Notes: a model not told the origin generated them from the letters alone. 64,000 nucleotides of DNA from Isoetes taiwanensis (GCA_021234155.1 JAJEKV010000085.1:738085-802084); one strand, 5' to 3'; numbered from the stretch's first letter, positions 47,750 through 59,964 are shown. Numbers and translations are program-made.

Positions 47750-49500
47750 GGATATGGGCAAATCTTTGGGCAGGTGCGGAGGGCATGACATTCATCCTCA
47801 ATCGTATACCGGTGGCAACAGCGGCAAAAGCCTTTGCTCCCGTGCTTCACGAGCCCAACGCCTGTTTCAATGCGGGCGATGTGCCCCGTCTTGAATGGAA
47901 GGTATAAACTGCGTTTCTTCATGGGTAGCTGGGTGTACAAGTCTTTGGTGTGGGCCTCTTGTGAGCCTAGGATTGACTTCTTGGCGATAGTGTGCCCGCC
48001 AACATGTGTCGAGCCTCTGCATCCCACGGCTTGAGAAGGAAAGTAGCATCAAGGTATAGTTTAAGTGCCTCGCAATCTTTCTTTGTCGACACTGGACACA
48101 TCGTTTTGCTGCACACCCGGCGTGAGAACCAGCGAGCACGCTTGTCTTTCAGGGATTTTCGGCGTTGGGGACCCATTGCCGTGGCCAAAGCAAGGCGGGC
48201 AAGCGTGTATCAGCCATAGCGACCACTTTTGGAAGTAAGCGATATGGCGTTCCAATGCAGCCCGTTGAAGGGGTAGAAAGCTTTGTCTCTCGAGTAGGAT
48301 CTGCAGTGCGGGCGTGGACTTCACCCCGGGGCCCGTGCCAAGAAGGCATACGCTTTTGCGCCGAGGTCATTCTAGGTGTTGAGGGATATCACAGGACCCC
48401 AAACTTCTGCCCCATACAAAAAGGGCGGCTCAACCAAGGCCCGAAACAAATGTATTTGGTGACCCCGGGCATACAACTCTGCCTTTGTGGTACTGTTGTT
48501 ACGCATGGCATATAGTGCTTTCCAACCCGCAGGTGACCCGCAGCACGATAGCCGCATCCCAATGGGTGGTAGTTGAGAACTCAATCCCCAAGTACTTGTA
48601 GGTCGGAGCCACCTCTACCTCTTGCCCCTGGTAAGTGAATGTGGGAAGCCTTGGGTCGGCGGGATGATGCAACTAGCGACACCCTAGTTTTGGCCAAGTT
48701 AACTTCGCATGCCGGTGAATTGGCAAAAAGTGTCAAGAGCATCCGGTGGCGTTGCATGTCCTCCGGAGTATAGGCCATGAGGTTGACATCGTCAAAGATA
48801 TATGAGTTGCGGATTGTGTGATGCATGATATGTGCGCACCTCCATGCTCGTGAGAGCCAATCTTCCAACCGATCAATGTGCTGGGCCAAAGAGTGTGGGG
48901 AGAGGGGGGCAACCCCGGCGACTCTCAATGCTACTGGTCACCCGGTTTGTCTTCTGCTGATGTGATACGGCCCGAAGCATGCCTCAGCGACCTATATCTT
49001 GCGATTACGCAAATCCGGGGGTCCCCAATTGCCGCACCGGGTCCCATAGCTTATTGCGGGTAATCTTTGTGTCGAATGCCTTTGCAAAATCCCTAAACAA
49101 CAACGATGAGGTTCTCCGGCGATTCCTGCTATCTTCAATCAATGTGCTTGCAGAGTGAAGATATGATCAATGGTGGAATGTGCGGGCGAAAACCTGCACG
49201 TGTAAGAGCTCGCACCTCCCGTTTCCCTTTGCCCATATTGTCGGCCGCTGCTCAAGGATGCCTTGATTTTGCAAAGAGAGGCGACCATAATAGTACGGTA
49301 GTTGGCGGGACATTGAGGGTCCCCCGCTTTGTATATGGGCACTACTCTACTAGTGGTCCATTGCGTGAGGGAAGCCTTCGCAATGCTTTATTGAACAATG
49401 CCGTGAGAACGGGCACCCGGTGGAGGCCCAGCCCATTCGGAAGCTCTGCACGCATGCCATCTAAATCTGCTTTGCCTTCCCATTAGCTAGGCGCTATAGG
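47750..49500 (-). pseudogene. LINE reverse transcriptase and C-terminal zinc finger, decayed
   Basis: Early RT motif MPIYKAGDPQCPANYRTIMV (49342-49283). The catalytic box is altered to FDDV in SYIFDDVNLMAYTPEDMQ (about 48802-48749), followed by VNLAKTRV. The RT C-terminal region contains PALQILLERQSFLPLQRAAL (48312-48253), homologous to the plus-strand LINE at 57 kb. A CX2CX9HX4C zinc finger (47826-47770) ends the protein, with the same spacing as at 57482-57537. Multiple frame changes. Confidence 0.8.
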
Positions 49501-50149
49501 CCCATGATGACATCCCCTCTCGTGATAACCCGAGCCGTGCCTATCGTGGAGGGATTGGTGCCCGCCCCGAGCCGGGTCATACAATTTGTTTCAAATCATT
49601 GTACCCATTGCTCAGAGGTGATGTTCCACGTGGGCTGAACGTGCGGGGCTTGCTCAAGACCCTTCTCGAGAATGTCTGGGGTGCGGTCCGGAGACCAAAC
49701 ATCATTCTTGATGCTCTGCGAGGTATCGGCCTTCTTGTTCTTAAGAAAGGCACGGTATTATTGATGGCCTGTGGGGAGAGATGGGATCGATTGACTTGCG
49801 GGTGTGCGTTTGAGCTCCGAGCACTCATCATCAAACCATCATTTGCGGGGGAAGGTGGTGGTGTGTGCGAGGCTTGCCGTGGCGGCCTCTCCCAAAGCAT
49901 CTTTCTGCGGCCGTCGAGGCGGGTGAGTCGGTGGCGATTGTTCTTGAAGTGTGGGGAGTTGCGGCGGTCCCCCGGATCATGCTCAAGCGGTGGGCATAGG
50001 TCCTGCGGTCGTAGTCCAGGCGGCGGTTGGGGCACCCGGTGTGTTGAGGCGGTGGGGTGCGGGGAGCTTCCCCGGGAGATGCATGAGCGGGGGGGCGGTG
50101 GTGAGTCTACTTCCTCGTCCAGTGTTTGTCCGATGGAAAAATGAGTAAT

Positions 50150-50960
50150 CAGTGTGGAACCCGTTCCTCAACCACCGGATAATCCACCACCACTTTGGGC
50201 CGCCCCTTGGTTCTCCTGTCTACAAGTGCGGCGGTGGAAGATGGCCATTGCACCAACCCATTCTGATAACGGTCAAAGATACTACCCGCAACAAAGAAGC
50301 GCACGCCATAGCGCGAAATATGGTCGTCATCGATATCCTTGACCAAGCCACCTCTGGCGGGGTTCAAGCGGTAAGGCGTCCTTTGCCGGGGGGCTCAAAT
50401 TTTGGAACCGCTTTCGGCCTCACGATGCGTGCATTAAAGTCGCCAAGCAACATAACCCTGCCAACTGTTTTGTCTTCTTTGTATGTCATCATATAGATCG
50501 ACATAAGGCTCCAATCAATCCACATCTGAATGAGTGTTATAAAAGTTGCTCTCGGCATGTGGAAAGTAGCATCTTTGCTATGAGGAGAGTGTCATGCTTG
50601 TCATCTTTGCCAGCGCACCCACAAGTAGCGATTGTACACACATGCGTTTTTGTGCAACGAGGTGAGTGCCTCAAGGTTGCACGCGGTAGTAGCGTGCAAC
50701 CCCGCCATGCCCTCGCTTGCCTGTGCACTCATTGAACAGAAATGCGGATAGCCTGGGAGGTTCACGGTAGTTCATTGCCCGTGCATGCTCCCATGTTTCC
50801 ATGAGGAAAATGAGATCCATATCGATTGCAATAGAGTTGAGACTCGCCTTTCTGCCGGGGAAGCCAAGCGGTTCAAGACACCATCCAGGACACCACAGTT
50901 CCTATTCTTTGGCATTGATGTGGGCTTCGATGATCCGCCCGATTTGCGGGGGGGCGGTGT
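50150..50960 (-). pseudogene. LINE apurinic-type endonuclease, decayed
   Basis: This domain nicks target DNA for target-primed reverse transcription. The minus strand shows LIFLMETW (about 50817-50794), whose Glu is the expected catalytic residue, then CTGKREGMAGL-like sequence (about 50735-50700) and the signature VMLLGDFNAR (50461-50432), followed by a Trp-rich stretch. Stops and frame changes are frequent. Confidence 0.7.
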
Positions 50961-50969
50961 CGCGGCGCT

Positions 50970-52440
50970 GGCGGCGGCCGGTCCGGGCGGCGGGGCGGGG
51001 AAGTGCGACAAAGTGCGGCGCGGCGGCGGCTGGCGGGGTAGCGGCGGCAGCGCGTGCCTCGGCTACCTCGGCGCCCGGCACGAAAATCTGGCTTGCCGGA
51101 CAAGGCCTGCGGCCCCCCTCGGCGGGCGTCCACGGGCGGGCGGGGCTGCGTGGGACTCTGTTGCATCGGGTGAGATCTGGTCAACATCTGAGGCGGTCCC
51201 GCCGATTGTCTGCTACGGCTTGGGATGGCCTCAGGTACTTTCGCATGTGCTACGCCCGCAGGTGAAGGTGACAACAGCGGGCGATGTGCGTTGAGCCCCA
51301 AAGGCGGCTTCGCTCTAGCAATGTACCCTTGTGATGGGAATGCCATTGAGATAGGATCTCATCACGAATCGCGCTTGGTGAGATCTTCTCCGCCTCCTCG
51401 AGTCCACGCACCACCACATTATGGCGTCGGCCACGCTCCTGCTTTGCTCAGCGAGTCGAGGGGGCAACATTAGCTGTCCCGGCCGGTGGCCTTTGTTGGG
51501 TGGAGTGTGTGGGCTGCTCACCGGCGAGGGCGGTGTGGTGTCTTGAATGGAGGAGGTGGCGGCGTCTGTGCACTTTGTTTGGCGACACATGGGCTGTGGG
51601 GGCGCGTCGCTTGGTTGTCCACGTGTTGCAGCCTCTGCTTTGCACAGGTCGGGAGCCTAGCTCTGTTGGAATCTGTTTGCACAGCCAACTCATTTGTGCG
51701 ATTACGCCGCAGGTGTTCATGGACTGAGCACGGAGGCTTTGCCTTCTTTGGGCAATGGTTGCTTTGAGCTCACGGATCTCGATCTTGCGTCCCGACCCTA
51801 CTCTGCGGGGTTCTTAGCCTCGCACGGTTGGCTTCGGCGATGGCTCCGGACGTTTTGTATCGCGGTGGCATACCCTCGACTCGGAGCTTGGCGGGAAATA
51901 GTTGCCTGCTTGTATCACGCTCAACACCACCGCTTGTCGCATGCCATAGTCTCCACGGTGGTGAAGAGGGAATCCACTTGAGGCTCAGTAAGTCGGCAAG
52001 GCCACTGCTTATCTGTTGCCTCTCAAAAGTGGGCTGCGAAGCCCGATCTTCTAACCTGGCGCATCGCGGGTCTCCATGTGCGTAACCCGTTGCCTTTCCG
52101 CGCCAAGCGTCTTTTTGAGCACATGGGATCGAGGATTGTATCTCTGGCATCAATCCCGCAATCGGGTTTGTTATTCTCGATCTGTTCCTCAATTTGTTTC
52201 ATGGCCCCGTCTGCGCTGTGTCGAGCACGGCAGCCTTCATCCATCTCCGAAGAGTAGACTTACACGGGAGCAATCGAATGCCATCGATTGGCAGAGCAGA
52301 GCGAGTGGGCACGCCGTATATCGTGAATGCCGGATTGCTTGCATAGCAAGCGGGGCCGGAGTTTTTGTTGCGGCGCAATGCTTGAGTCGAGAGCAAGAAA
52401 AGGGGAACCACGCGTGCGCCTTCGCATTTACTAGGTTCTA
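50970..52440 (-). other. GC-rich 5' part of LINE, ORF1 or leader, unresolved
   Basis: Very CpG-rich, with long open frames on both strands that are mostly a by-product of composition. The minus strand has Pro/Arg-rich runs (51346-50873) suited to a LINE ORF1, but no RNA-binding signature could be placed. No clear similarity to the ORF1-like segment at 40581-41528 was found. Confidence 0.4.
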
Positions 52441-52441
52441 C

Positions 52442-52496
52442 AAATAGCTTCAAACAAAATAAACGCGTGTCACCACCAAATAGCTTCAAACAAAAT
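52442..52496 (+). repeat. Short direct repeat at LINE 5' border
   Basis: aaatagcttcaaacaaaata occurs twice, 35 bases apart, just outside the GC-rich LINE. It may be a target-site or 5' junction rearrangement. Confidence 0.6.
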
Positions 52497-52694
52497 AGCC
52501 GCAAACAAAATACCTCAAAAAAATGAAACTGAATTATATATGAGTTGATGATAGATCCCTATATTATATTGGAATGCATATTATATTAACACTTATGATA
52601 TAATAATTCCTAAAGTTTGCATTGTGAAATAAATGCATTGTTAATGAATTTATATTACCAAGATGCAACCTATGCAATATAGCAACATGTTAGA

Positions 52695-52877
52695 TAAATG
52701 AGATTTACCTTTGTTTCTGCAAGATTAGATGGTAAATACAGTTCTTGAACTACTGAGCTAGCTAGTTGTTGATTTAGTTTGTCCTATTTTGCATGAGCCC
52801 TATCTAGTTGTTCTTACCTTCCATTTCTCTCTATCAGCCTACGTGCATCTCTCTCCTCTCTTGTTTTGAAGCGTCAG
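52695..52877 (+). repeat. Direct repeat pair R, copy 1
   Basis: About 183 bp shared with 58052-58234: aaatgagatttacctt, gcaagattaga-ggtaaatac, agttcttgaact, catgagccctatctagttgt, catttctctctatcagccta. It is not part of any element recognised here. Confidence 0.85.
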
Positions 52878-55800
52878 GTAATTCTTCTCCAACCCATTCG
52901 ATTCCCAATTCTTCTCCAACCCACTCGATTCCCAATTTGTATCTCGCTAATGTACTTTAGCCAGCATGTAAGTATTTTTCGTTCATTTTTGCTCTTTGTT
53001 GGACTCTTCTTTCGGGGTTGTTCAGTGCTGCCTCCAACGTTTCCAACTACTTGCAGCTTTGCAGGGGTATGCAGATTGCTTTCCAAGGAGAAATCCTTTT
53101 CTACAAGGCGTATTGGTTGTGGCTGCATATAGGTTTCAATCAGATCTTTCCTTGAGAGCAGTCTTGTTTTGATCAGACGAGTTTTTCTTTTTGCTTTGGT
53201 CTTCAAGGTTTTATCAAACCAGTCCTAGTTGCTCTCAGTTGTTTGTGCTGAGAACTGCACCAAGAAATTTACCCATTAAAATCTACTTAGGTTCTGCTCA
53301 GTTTTTGAAGATCCAGGATGTAGTTCTTGATGAAGTTTCTGTTATGTTCAAGTTTTTCAAATATAATTCATGGAACATTGTATGTTCCCGAGACAACAAC
53401 GATTCCCAAAACGACTTTATTGAAGGAAGAAATATTCTAGTTTTCTATAAGACGGCTGCATTTTTCTAGCCTAGTGTTTGGCTTCTAAATTCCTAAATAT
53501 GGCCATGGCTTTCAGCAGTTAAAGATCAGGCATCACAAATTTTGGGGTCGTGGTTTTTTATCTGGTCCCTGAACTTTGTTTCAAGCGATCTATGCCTTTC
53601 AGCATTTCTACACTGTTACTAGAAGTAGAAAAAATCTGGTTTCAAACTAGCCCGTTCCAATTATTTTGGTGTGATCAGATGACTATTCAGACTTTCTTCA
53701 ACATCAATGTCCAGTTTATATAACTCCGAGCAGATGTTAAAATGTCATTTTAGATAAGCAACCATGTTTGCCCACTTTTTCATTACGAAAAATTATATGA
53801 CAACCTTTGGCTGATATTTGGGCTGCCTTTGATGCTCTCTTAATATCTAATAGCATTGCTATAGTATTTCACTTTGAATTCTTTGCAGTTTCAAATGTTT
53901 TCATGAAAACTTGTTGTGGAGTTAAATAGAGGAGCTGAATTTTGCATAAGCGGTGCTATATATATTTGACAATAACTGGGATATATACCTGTCGCATGCT
54001 CAAAAAAATTGCTCCTCTCACCATAGCATCTAGCAGCAAGCAGACAAGAGTTTTCAGCTAGGTTTTTAGTTTACATCCTAGAACATAATATAGTGCTTCT
54101 TGTTTCAGTATTTCATGCAGTCATTGATGAACTCATAAAATTCCATCTCATATACATAGCTGGTGTGTTGGATTTTATGGTGCTTGGCACTCATAAACTT
54201 TTTGTGGGAATGGCATCGCGAAATTTTTTGCATTGTTCATTATGTTGTTCAAGGTACCAGAAGTAGAGGAGAACATTCTAGATAAGCAATCTTCTTTGGT
54301 ATGATAATCATGTTGCCATAGGTGTGTGTGGGATTGCTTACTTATTTCTTTCATAAGCCTAGAATTTGTTGCATGTTTGGAACTAGTTTTTGTGTTAATC
54401 ATGCTTAGTTTTTGAAAAATATGTCTTCCATCTCTATCAAAGATTCATTATCATATCCATATCCTACCATTTTATACATGTCAAATCTGCATGTTCAAGC
54501 ACGGTGTGGAAGAATTTTTCCCTTCAATCTCACAGTATCCTCTTCAGTTATAGACTAATTGTAACGTATGGATTTTCTATCTTGGGAAAAGCTATCATTG
54601 TGTGTTATAAAATACTGTGATTTGATACTTCATAAGGAAATGACTGCAATATTGAGCAACAACCATCAATCATTGACCTCATATTATTGATTTCGAAGCA
54701 TCCTGAAAAGATTGGATCCTCATTTGAGAATTCATCAAGCTTCAACATAATTGCCAAATACAATAGATCTCTGCTTAACAACTAAACAACCAACAAATAA
54801 ATCCATGCTCAAATAGCCAGAGAAGGCTTACACCTGTGGTTTTTCTATGAAGCATGTGCTATAGGTTTTTAAATATTTCCATATTATAAAAAAGCCTCAA
54901 AGAAAAAATCTATGCAGTCGCTTTCCAAACTTGAAACCTTCATTTGTTCTCCCGTAACTCTTTTTTGCTCCCCATTTCTTGCGTTTGCTTTCTTAAAAGC
55001 CAACAACTCTCTTACCTGTTAAATGCCACCTTTTCTTTCTATATGGAATTGGTATTATTTGTATTTTAATGGATTACATGTTGGATATAAGTTTGCATCT
55101 TCCATTTCGGTAGTTTCTTATCGCTGCCCCTTATTTCTTGTGCACTTTCCTTCTCAATTTTCTATTTGCATATCCCATCCTTCCCCTTGCTTTGGTAAAC
55201 TTAAGCTTCATAGACTTTATCTCGTGGATTTATTTTTCCCATTTTGACTCTATCATCTTCGAGCTCCATGTTAGTCATTCTACTAAGATGACGGGTCCTT
55301 TTATTTGCCTCATGGATTGGCATGCTAATTGCATAGGTGTGTTGTTTTATAGACATATTTGTTTAAAGTTTTGAAATGCTACAGATGTTTTGTTTGAATT
55401 GCTCAGGCTGAAGATATAATATTAACAATTTGATGCTATTTTGATTTGATGTTGTGTTGAGGAAGGTTCAATGCTGTGTTGAGAAGGATTCAAGCTTTGG
55501 TGCTTTTTATCCACCTTGTTAGCCCCACTATTTTGCCTTCCGTAAGACTATTGGCTTCTTTTCTCCATTGGCTCTGGTCATAACTATTGTTTCCTTTATC
55601 TTTTTCTAAGCCTATTGTTGAATTTTTTGTCCACAAACTCTTTCCTTCTAGATATAATGCTGCGTGAAACTGCTTTGTGTTGTCTGGATATTCTATCTGA
55701 AGAATTATTATTATTGTTTTGATGACCCACACTATCTTTGTTAACTCTTTCCACACCCATTTGGCCTTTTTTTCACTACTACCGTTGGCTTCCACTACAT

Positions 55801-56104
55801 TCATCTTCTTGCTGGATTCCAAAACCCATGTCGTCCTGGTCGACTTTCTCGAGATATGCATTGTAATAGGTGTTCATCACCATGTTCCTATACCTTTTGC
55901 TTTTGGTCTGAAACTCTTTGAGAATTTTCTTTCACCTCACCTTTAAGGATGTCATGTGGAAATTGTCTTGTTTTTTATACAGAACTTGTTTTCATCCTAA
56001 GACTTGTTTATAAACACTCTTGCTACATCCGAGTTAGACATTCTCTTTTATTTAGTCCTTTCTTTCTCACCCTCATTGTTGCAATTTTCGTGTTATCTCA
56101 CACA
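52878..56104. other. Intergenic AT-rich, no gene seen
   Basis: More than 3 kb without a recognised feature. A 92-codon frame at 53191-53469 and a 123-codon minus-strand frame at 55490-55861 have no domain or splice signals that support them. Confidence 0.45.
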
Positions 56105-56189
56105 GGCAGGATGGAGGCCACTCAACCATAGATCATTATCTTCCGCTGCGGACTTTGGTTATGGGATGCGAGGAAGCGTCGGCATGATC

Positions 56190-57733
56190 TCGTATTCTTT
56201 GCTTCATAGACTTTGCCAAGGCTTTTGACATTGTGCCTCGGGAAAAGCTATGGGCAAGATTGCGGCGACTAAGCGTCCATGCCCGAGCGTAGAGAACGCG
56301 GTATATAGGTTATATGAGACATGTACCCTGCGGTTTGCAACCAATGGGGACGACCATTCGAGAGCAGTATCGGGGTCCGTCAAGGGTGTCGTCTCACTCC
56401 TACACTATTTGGCCTGTATATTGATCAGCTGGAGAGCTGGCTCGCAGATAATGGAGGCACTGGGGCCCATCTGCTACACCAGATCATCTGGCAGCTAATC
56501 TATGCTGACGATGTGGACCTCCTAGCACACACTCGGGCAGACATGCAATGCCATCTCGATGCTCTGCACACGTTTTGCCAGGTGACTGACATGCGTGTTA
56601 ACTTAGCCAAAACCAAAGTGGTTCTGATATCGTCCGCACGCCAGCCATCGCCTCCAATCCTCACTTATCGTGGCCAAAATGTTGAAGTGGTGTCCGCTTA
56701 CAAATATTTGGGGGTGGAGTTCTCGTCGGCCATGAACTGGGACAATTCTAGTCGATTGCGAGCTGTAGCAGGTTGGAAAGCACTCTATGCAATATAGAAC
56801 AATAGCCACAAGGCAGAGCTATATAATTGGGCCTACCAATCGCACCTATTCAAGACGCTAGTAGAAGTTGTGCTTTTGTACGGGGTCGAGGTCTGGGGCC
56901 CAGTGATTTCCCTCGCCACTTGGAACGACTTGGAGCAGATGCAGAAAGCTTTTTTGGCATGAGCCTTGGGGGTGAAGTCCACAGTCCCATACCAGATACT
57001 GTTGCAGGAAACAGGTTTCTTGCCTCTTCAAAGAGGAGCCCTTGACAGACACATCGTCTACTTCCAGAAGGTGGTCAGCATGGACGATATTCGTCTCCCT
57101 CACCTCGCTTACACTATGGCAATGGGGCCTCAACGCGTAAAAGCCTGCTGGCGGGAAAAGAGCGCTCAGTGGCTGGCCAGATGGAATGTGCAGGAGCACA
57201 GGTGCATCCAAGTGCAAATGGAGGCAGACCGCTGCAGTCTCAGCCAGTACCTTGACGCATGCTTCCTCAATAAGCTATGTAATGTCAGCACCCTTGAACA
57301 GGTCAAGACGACACATTATCAGTGCCACATAGATCCCAGGTTGGAGCGGGGCCTGCAACGCTACCGGCGCACTCATTTACCCATGAAAAAGCGCAGATCC
57401 ATTGCCTCTATTCGCACAGGTGCACACCATCTCCGGATTGAGACAGGGATATGGGTTGGGGAGCTGCGTCAGGAGAGGCTTTGTCAACGCTGCCAGGTTG
57501 GAGCTGTGGAAGACGAATGCCACATCCTTCAGAGTTGCCCGGCATATGATGACATTCAGACATGCTACACTGAGCTGGTTGATCCTGGCCAGCCCCTACA
57601 TGAGATGAAGGTTGGGCTCATACATTCAATAGATCATGGATCGCCGAGATCAAATTGGCCCTCAGGCACTCACCTGATGCATGTACATATTTCTGTCTAT
57701 ATTTGTACTTGTTTTTGTATCTGTACAGTTTAA
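56190..57733 (+). pseudogene. LINE reverse transcriptase C-terminal half, few lesions
   Basis: IDFAKAFDIVPREKLWARLR (about 56205-56265) is RT motif A. After a frame change, GVRQGCRLTPTLFGLYID (about 56369-56422) and the catalytic YADD (56501-56512, in LIYADDVDLLAH) follow in a frame open to 56797. A TAG and another stop break the next segment (EVVLLYGVEVWGP, about 56865-56903). The last segment, open to 57733, contains YQILLQETGFLPLQRGALDR and the CX2CX9HX4C zinc finger (57482-57537). The catalytic box is intact, unlike the minus-strand copy. Confidence 0.85.
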
Positions 57734-57759
57734 CAACAAGCCTATTCCTGTCACAGTTT

Positions 57760-57894
57760 TTCCCCCAAACAACCCTTTAGGGCGGAGAGGTGGGTTTTTT
57801 AACCCGGGTAGTAATATGCTTGCTGCGCCTCGTCCTGGGTCCCATAGGCCAATTGGTCTCCATGGACGATAAAAATTCTATTCTATTCTATTCT
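57760..57894 (+). repeat. LINE family L 3' module with (TTCTA)n tail
   Basis: ggtgggttttttaacccggg (57790-57809) then ctgggtcccataggccaatt and ggtctccatggacgataaaa, ending in four ttcta units. This is the clearest example of the module in this window. Confidence 0.85.
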
Positions 57895-57974
57895 ATTTCG
57901 GTTTGATCTTCCCAACCAACCCGATGGTAGCCTTTCCAATTCTCCTAGTGGTACCTTCTCCCTGCCTCTGTTTC

Positions 57975-58029
57975 CGCATGTATCTTCCGGTTGGTTTTCA
58001 AAGAGATGCCTATGAGGGTTTTATCCAGT
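57975..58029 (+). repeat. Direct repeat pair S, copy 1
   Basis: gcatgtatcttccggttggttttcaaagagatgcc-type sequence repeated at 58786-58846 (tatcttctagttggttttca, gagatgcccgtgagggtttt). Confidence 0.75.
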
Positions 58030-58051
58030 GTTACTCTTCTCAGTAGTTATG

Positions 58052-58234
58052 GAAATGAGATTTACCTTCATTCTGCAAGATTAGATCGTAAATACAGTTC
58101 TTGAACTTCTGAGGTAGTTAGTTGTTGAGTTAGTTTTTCCTATTTGGCATGAGCCCTATTTAGTTGTTCTACTTTCCATTTCTCTCTATCAGCCTACACG
58201 CATCTCTATCCTCTCTAGTCTTAAAGCATCAAGT
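58052..58234 (+). repeat. Direct repeat pair R, copy 2
   Basis: Second copy of 52695-52877. The two copies lie 5.2 kb apart, and the interval includes the 5'-truncated LINE at 56105-57895. Confidence 0.85.
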
Positions 58235-58689
58235 CCCACTCACCTTCCATCTTCCCGCCCATCTTCTCCTTGTGTTCTTGTTTTCAATTGAAGTTAAAAT
58301 CTCATGTGTTGGCTCTATGGAGCATATGGTTGATTTTTGTTTAAGGCCCTCATGCTTGGTTGTAAGGCCCTCATGCCTAAAAGTGGGGCACTCGTGCCTG
58401 GATGGAGGTTCTAATGCCTGTAACATCCTAGGGGTTCTTAATGTAAATTCTAGTGTGATTTTGTAGGCAGCTAGAGAGTGTGTCATCTATAGTTTGAACA
58501 GAAGTTGCAGATCCTAAGCACAAGATGAGGATATATAGTAAAGGCATTTCAAACATGAATTCTTCTTTAACTTCATTATTTTAGCGCATTCTCATCAACA
58601 AGGCTAGACAACATGAGAGTATTATTTTATTAGCATTGAAGAATTATTATTTTATTAGCATTAAAGGAATGATCCTATAATAGTCAGGA

Positions 58690-58846
58690 TTTTTCCTTGA
58701 AAATCGAAAAGGGCGAAGCTTTTAATCCCAGCTATGATGGTTTCATTTATCATATAAACATGAGCATGTATCTTCTATATGTATCTTCTGGTAGCATTTA
58801 TCTTCTAGTTGGTTTTCAAAGAGATGCCCGTGAGGGTTTTATCAAC
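58690..58846 (+). repeat. LINE 3'-module remnant and repeat S copy 2
   Basis: ttttccttgaaaatcgaaaa (58690) with gggcgaagcttttaatccc is a decayed version of the folded segment of the LINE 3' module. Repeat S copy 2 follows at 58786-58846. Confidence 0.5.
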
Positions 58847-59689
58847 ATCTATCTTTTGGTCGATATACAGATACCTAAGATTAAGATAGTTAATAATTGT
58901 AAACTATGGAAGCATAACAACTTTGCAAAAGGAAGAATGCAAAGATCCTCTCAATTAGGTAGGATGGTCCTATGAAAAAGGTATTGAGGGCATAGGTTGT
59001 TGTTACGTTCCCTTTTTGGCATGAACAGATCCAGGTGGATGTCTATAGCGGATGGAGAAACAAAACAACAGACTTGGATCCAAATCTGATGGTAAAAATA
59101 ATGATCTTAAGTGGTAGCATGCATGCAAGTTTTCACAACCTTTCCTTTGCGCGGAGTATGTTTTAATACGTACTAGATACATTTAAAGCCTTATAAGTAG
59201 CATTTTGCCCTGGGTTGGCCCAAATGAATTACTGTTTTTATAGTCACTTGTGCAATGCTATAGCAATAATATACAAAAGTAGGAATTCTTTTGGACTTCA
59301 AAAAGGTTGAAACTATATATTAGGGCTCTCTTTCTGCAACTATGTAAGTATCTATAGTCTAGACATGTAATATGATCATAGCCAAATCAGGGCCTGTGAT
59401 AATGCTATCGATCCAAGCAGCAGATTGGGATTCTTTGGCAAGATGAGCATCCATGCATTGCATGCATCACATGCATGCATCACATGCATTTTTGGGCAGC
59501 TCATCGATTGGGAGATCACTATTTATTGTGGAGTTCTTCTTTGGCTTCTCATCGGTGCTTTCTCATCTCTTTGCAGTTCCCTTGTTTCCCACCCTCCTTT
59601 CTTAATTTTGTTATTTATGTGAATGTTGTTTATTAAAATTGTCGCATGGCACGCGTGGTTTCTCCTGAAGTGTGGGATTTTTATGGGAG
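58847..59689. other. Intergenic, no gene seen
   Basis: Contains a small gcatgcatcaca repeat (59455-59491). Otherwise nothing supportable. Confidence 0.5.
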
Positions 59690-59960
59690 TATTTTAGCAG
59701 CCTTATGTTTATCTAAGCCCCTTGTCGAGGGCTTATTACTAAGGTTTTTCCTTGAAAACTCGAAAGGGCGAGGTTTTTTAATCCAGATGATAAGGTCTTG
59801 GTAGGTATAACATCTGTAGCAAGCATTTTTACTTTTGGGGTCCAGATGATATAACTGGATATTCATGTTTCTTATTTTTTATGGGTAGCTTGTAATATGT
59901 AGCTATCTACTGTATACCAATGTAGAAAAACTGCTGAGATGAATAAAAATCCTATCTATC
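59690..59960 (+). repeat. LINE 3'-module relative with TATC-type tail
   Basis: aaggtttttccttgaaaact (59740), cgaaagggcgaggttttttaat and later ttttttatgggtagcttg and gatgaataaaaatcctatctatctttc (59938-59964). The first part matches the folded segment of family L; the end differs. Likely the 3' end of a related LINE subfamily. Confidence 0.5.
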
Positions 59961-59964
59961 TTTC

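Larger units (their letters stand above)
47411..52440 (-). mobile_element. LINE family L, nearly full length, decayed
   Basis: Read on the minus strand: a GC-rich 5' part with ORF1-like coding potential (52440-50970), an apurinic endonuclease (50960-50150), a reverse transcriptase (49500-48380), a zinc finger (47826-47770), the shared 3' module (47580-47425) and a tattctattctattctatt-type tail (47411-47433). About 5 kb, the usual size for a plant L1-type LINE. Base composition is far more GC-rich than the flanks. Confidence 0.8.
56105..57895 (+). mobile_element. LINE family L, 5'-truncated copy
   Basis: Begins within the RT region, lacks the endonuclease, and ends with the shared 3' module and a tattctattctattctatt tail (57873-57894). 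5' truncation with a simple-repeat tail is typical of LINE insertion. Confidence 0.85.

Noticed and set aside
49599-50144. 181-codon plus-strand frame in GC-rich DNA
   Set aside because: It is antisense to the LINE between endonuclease and RT; long frames on both strands are expected at this composition.
51225-51981. Overlapping plus-strand frames rich in Cys/Trp
   Set aside because: Antisense to the LINE 5' part; no domain and no start context.
55490-55861. 123-codon minus-strand frame
   Set aside because: Lys/Trp-rich without recognisable domain, splice sites or neighbours; not enough to call a gene.
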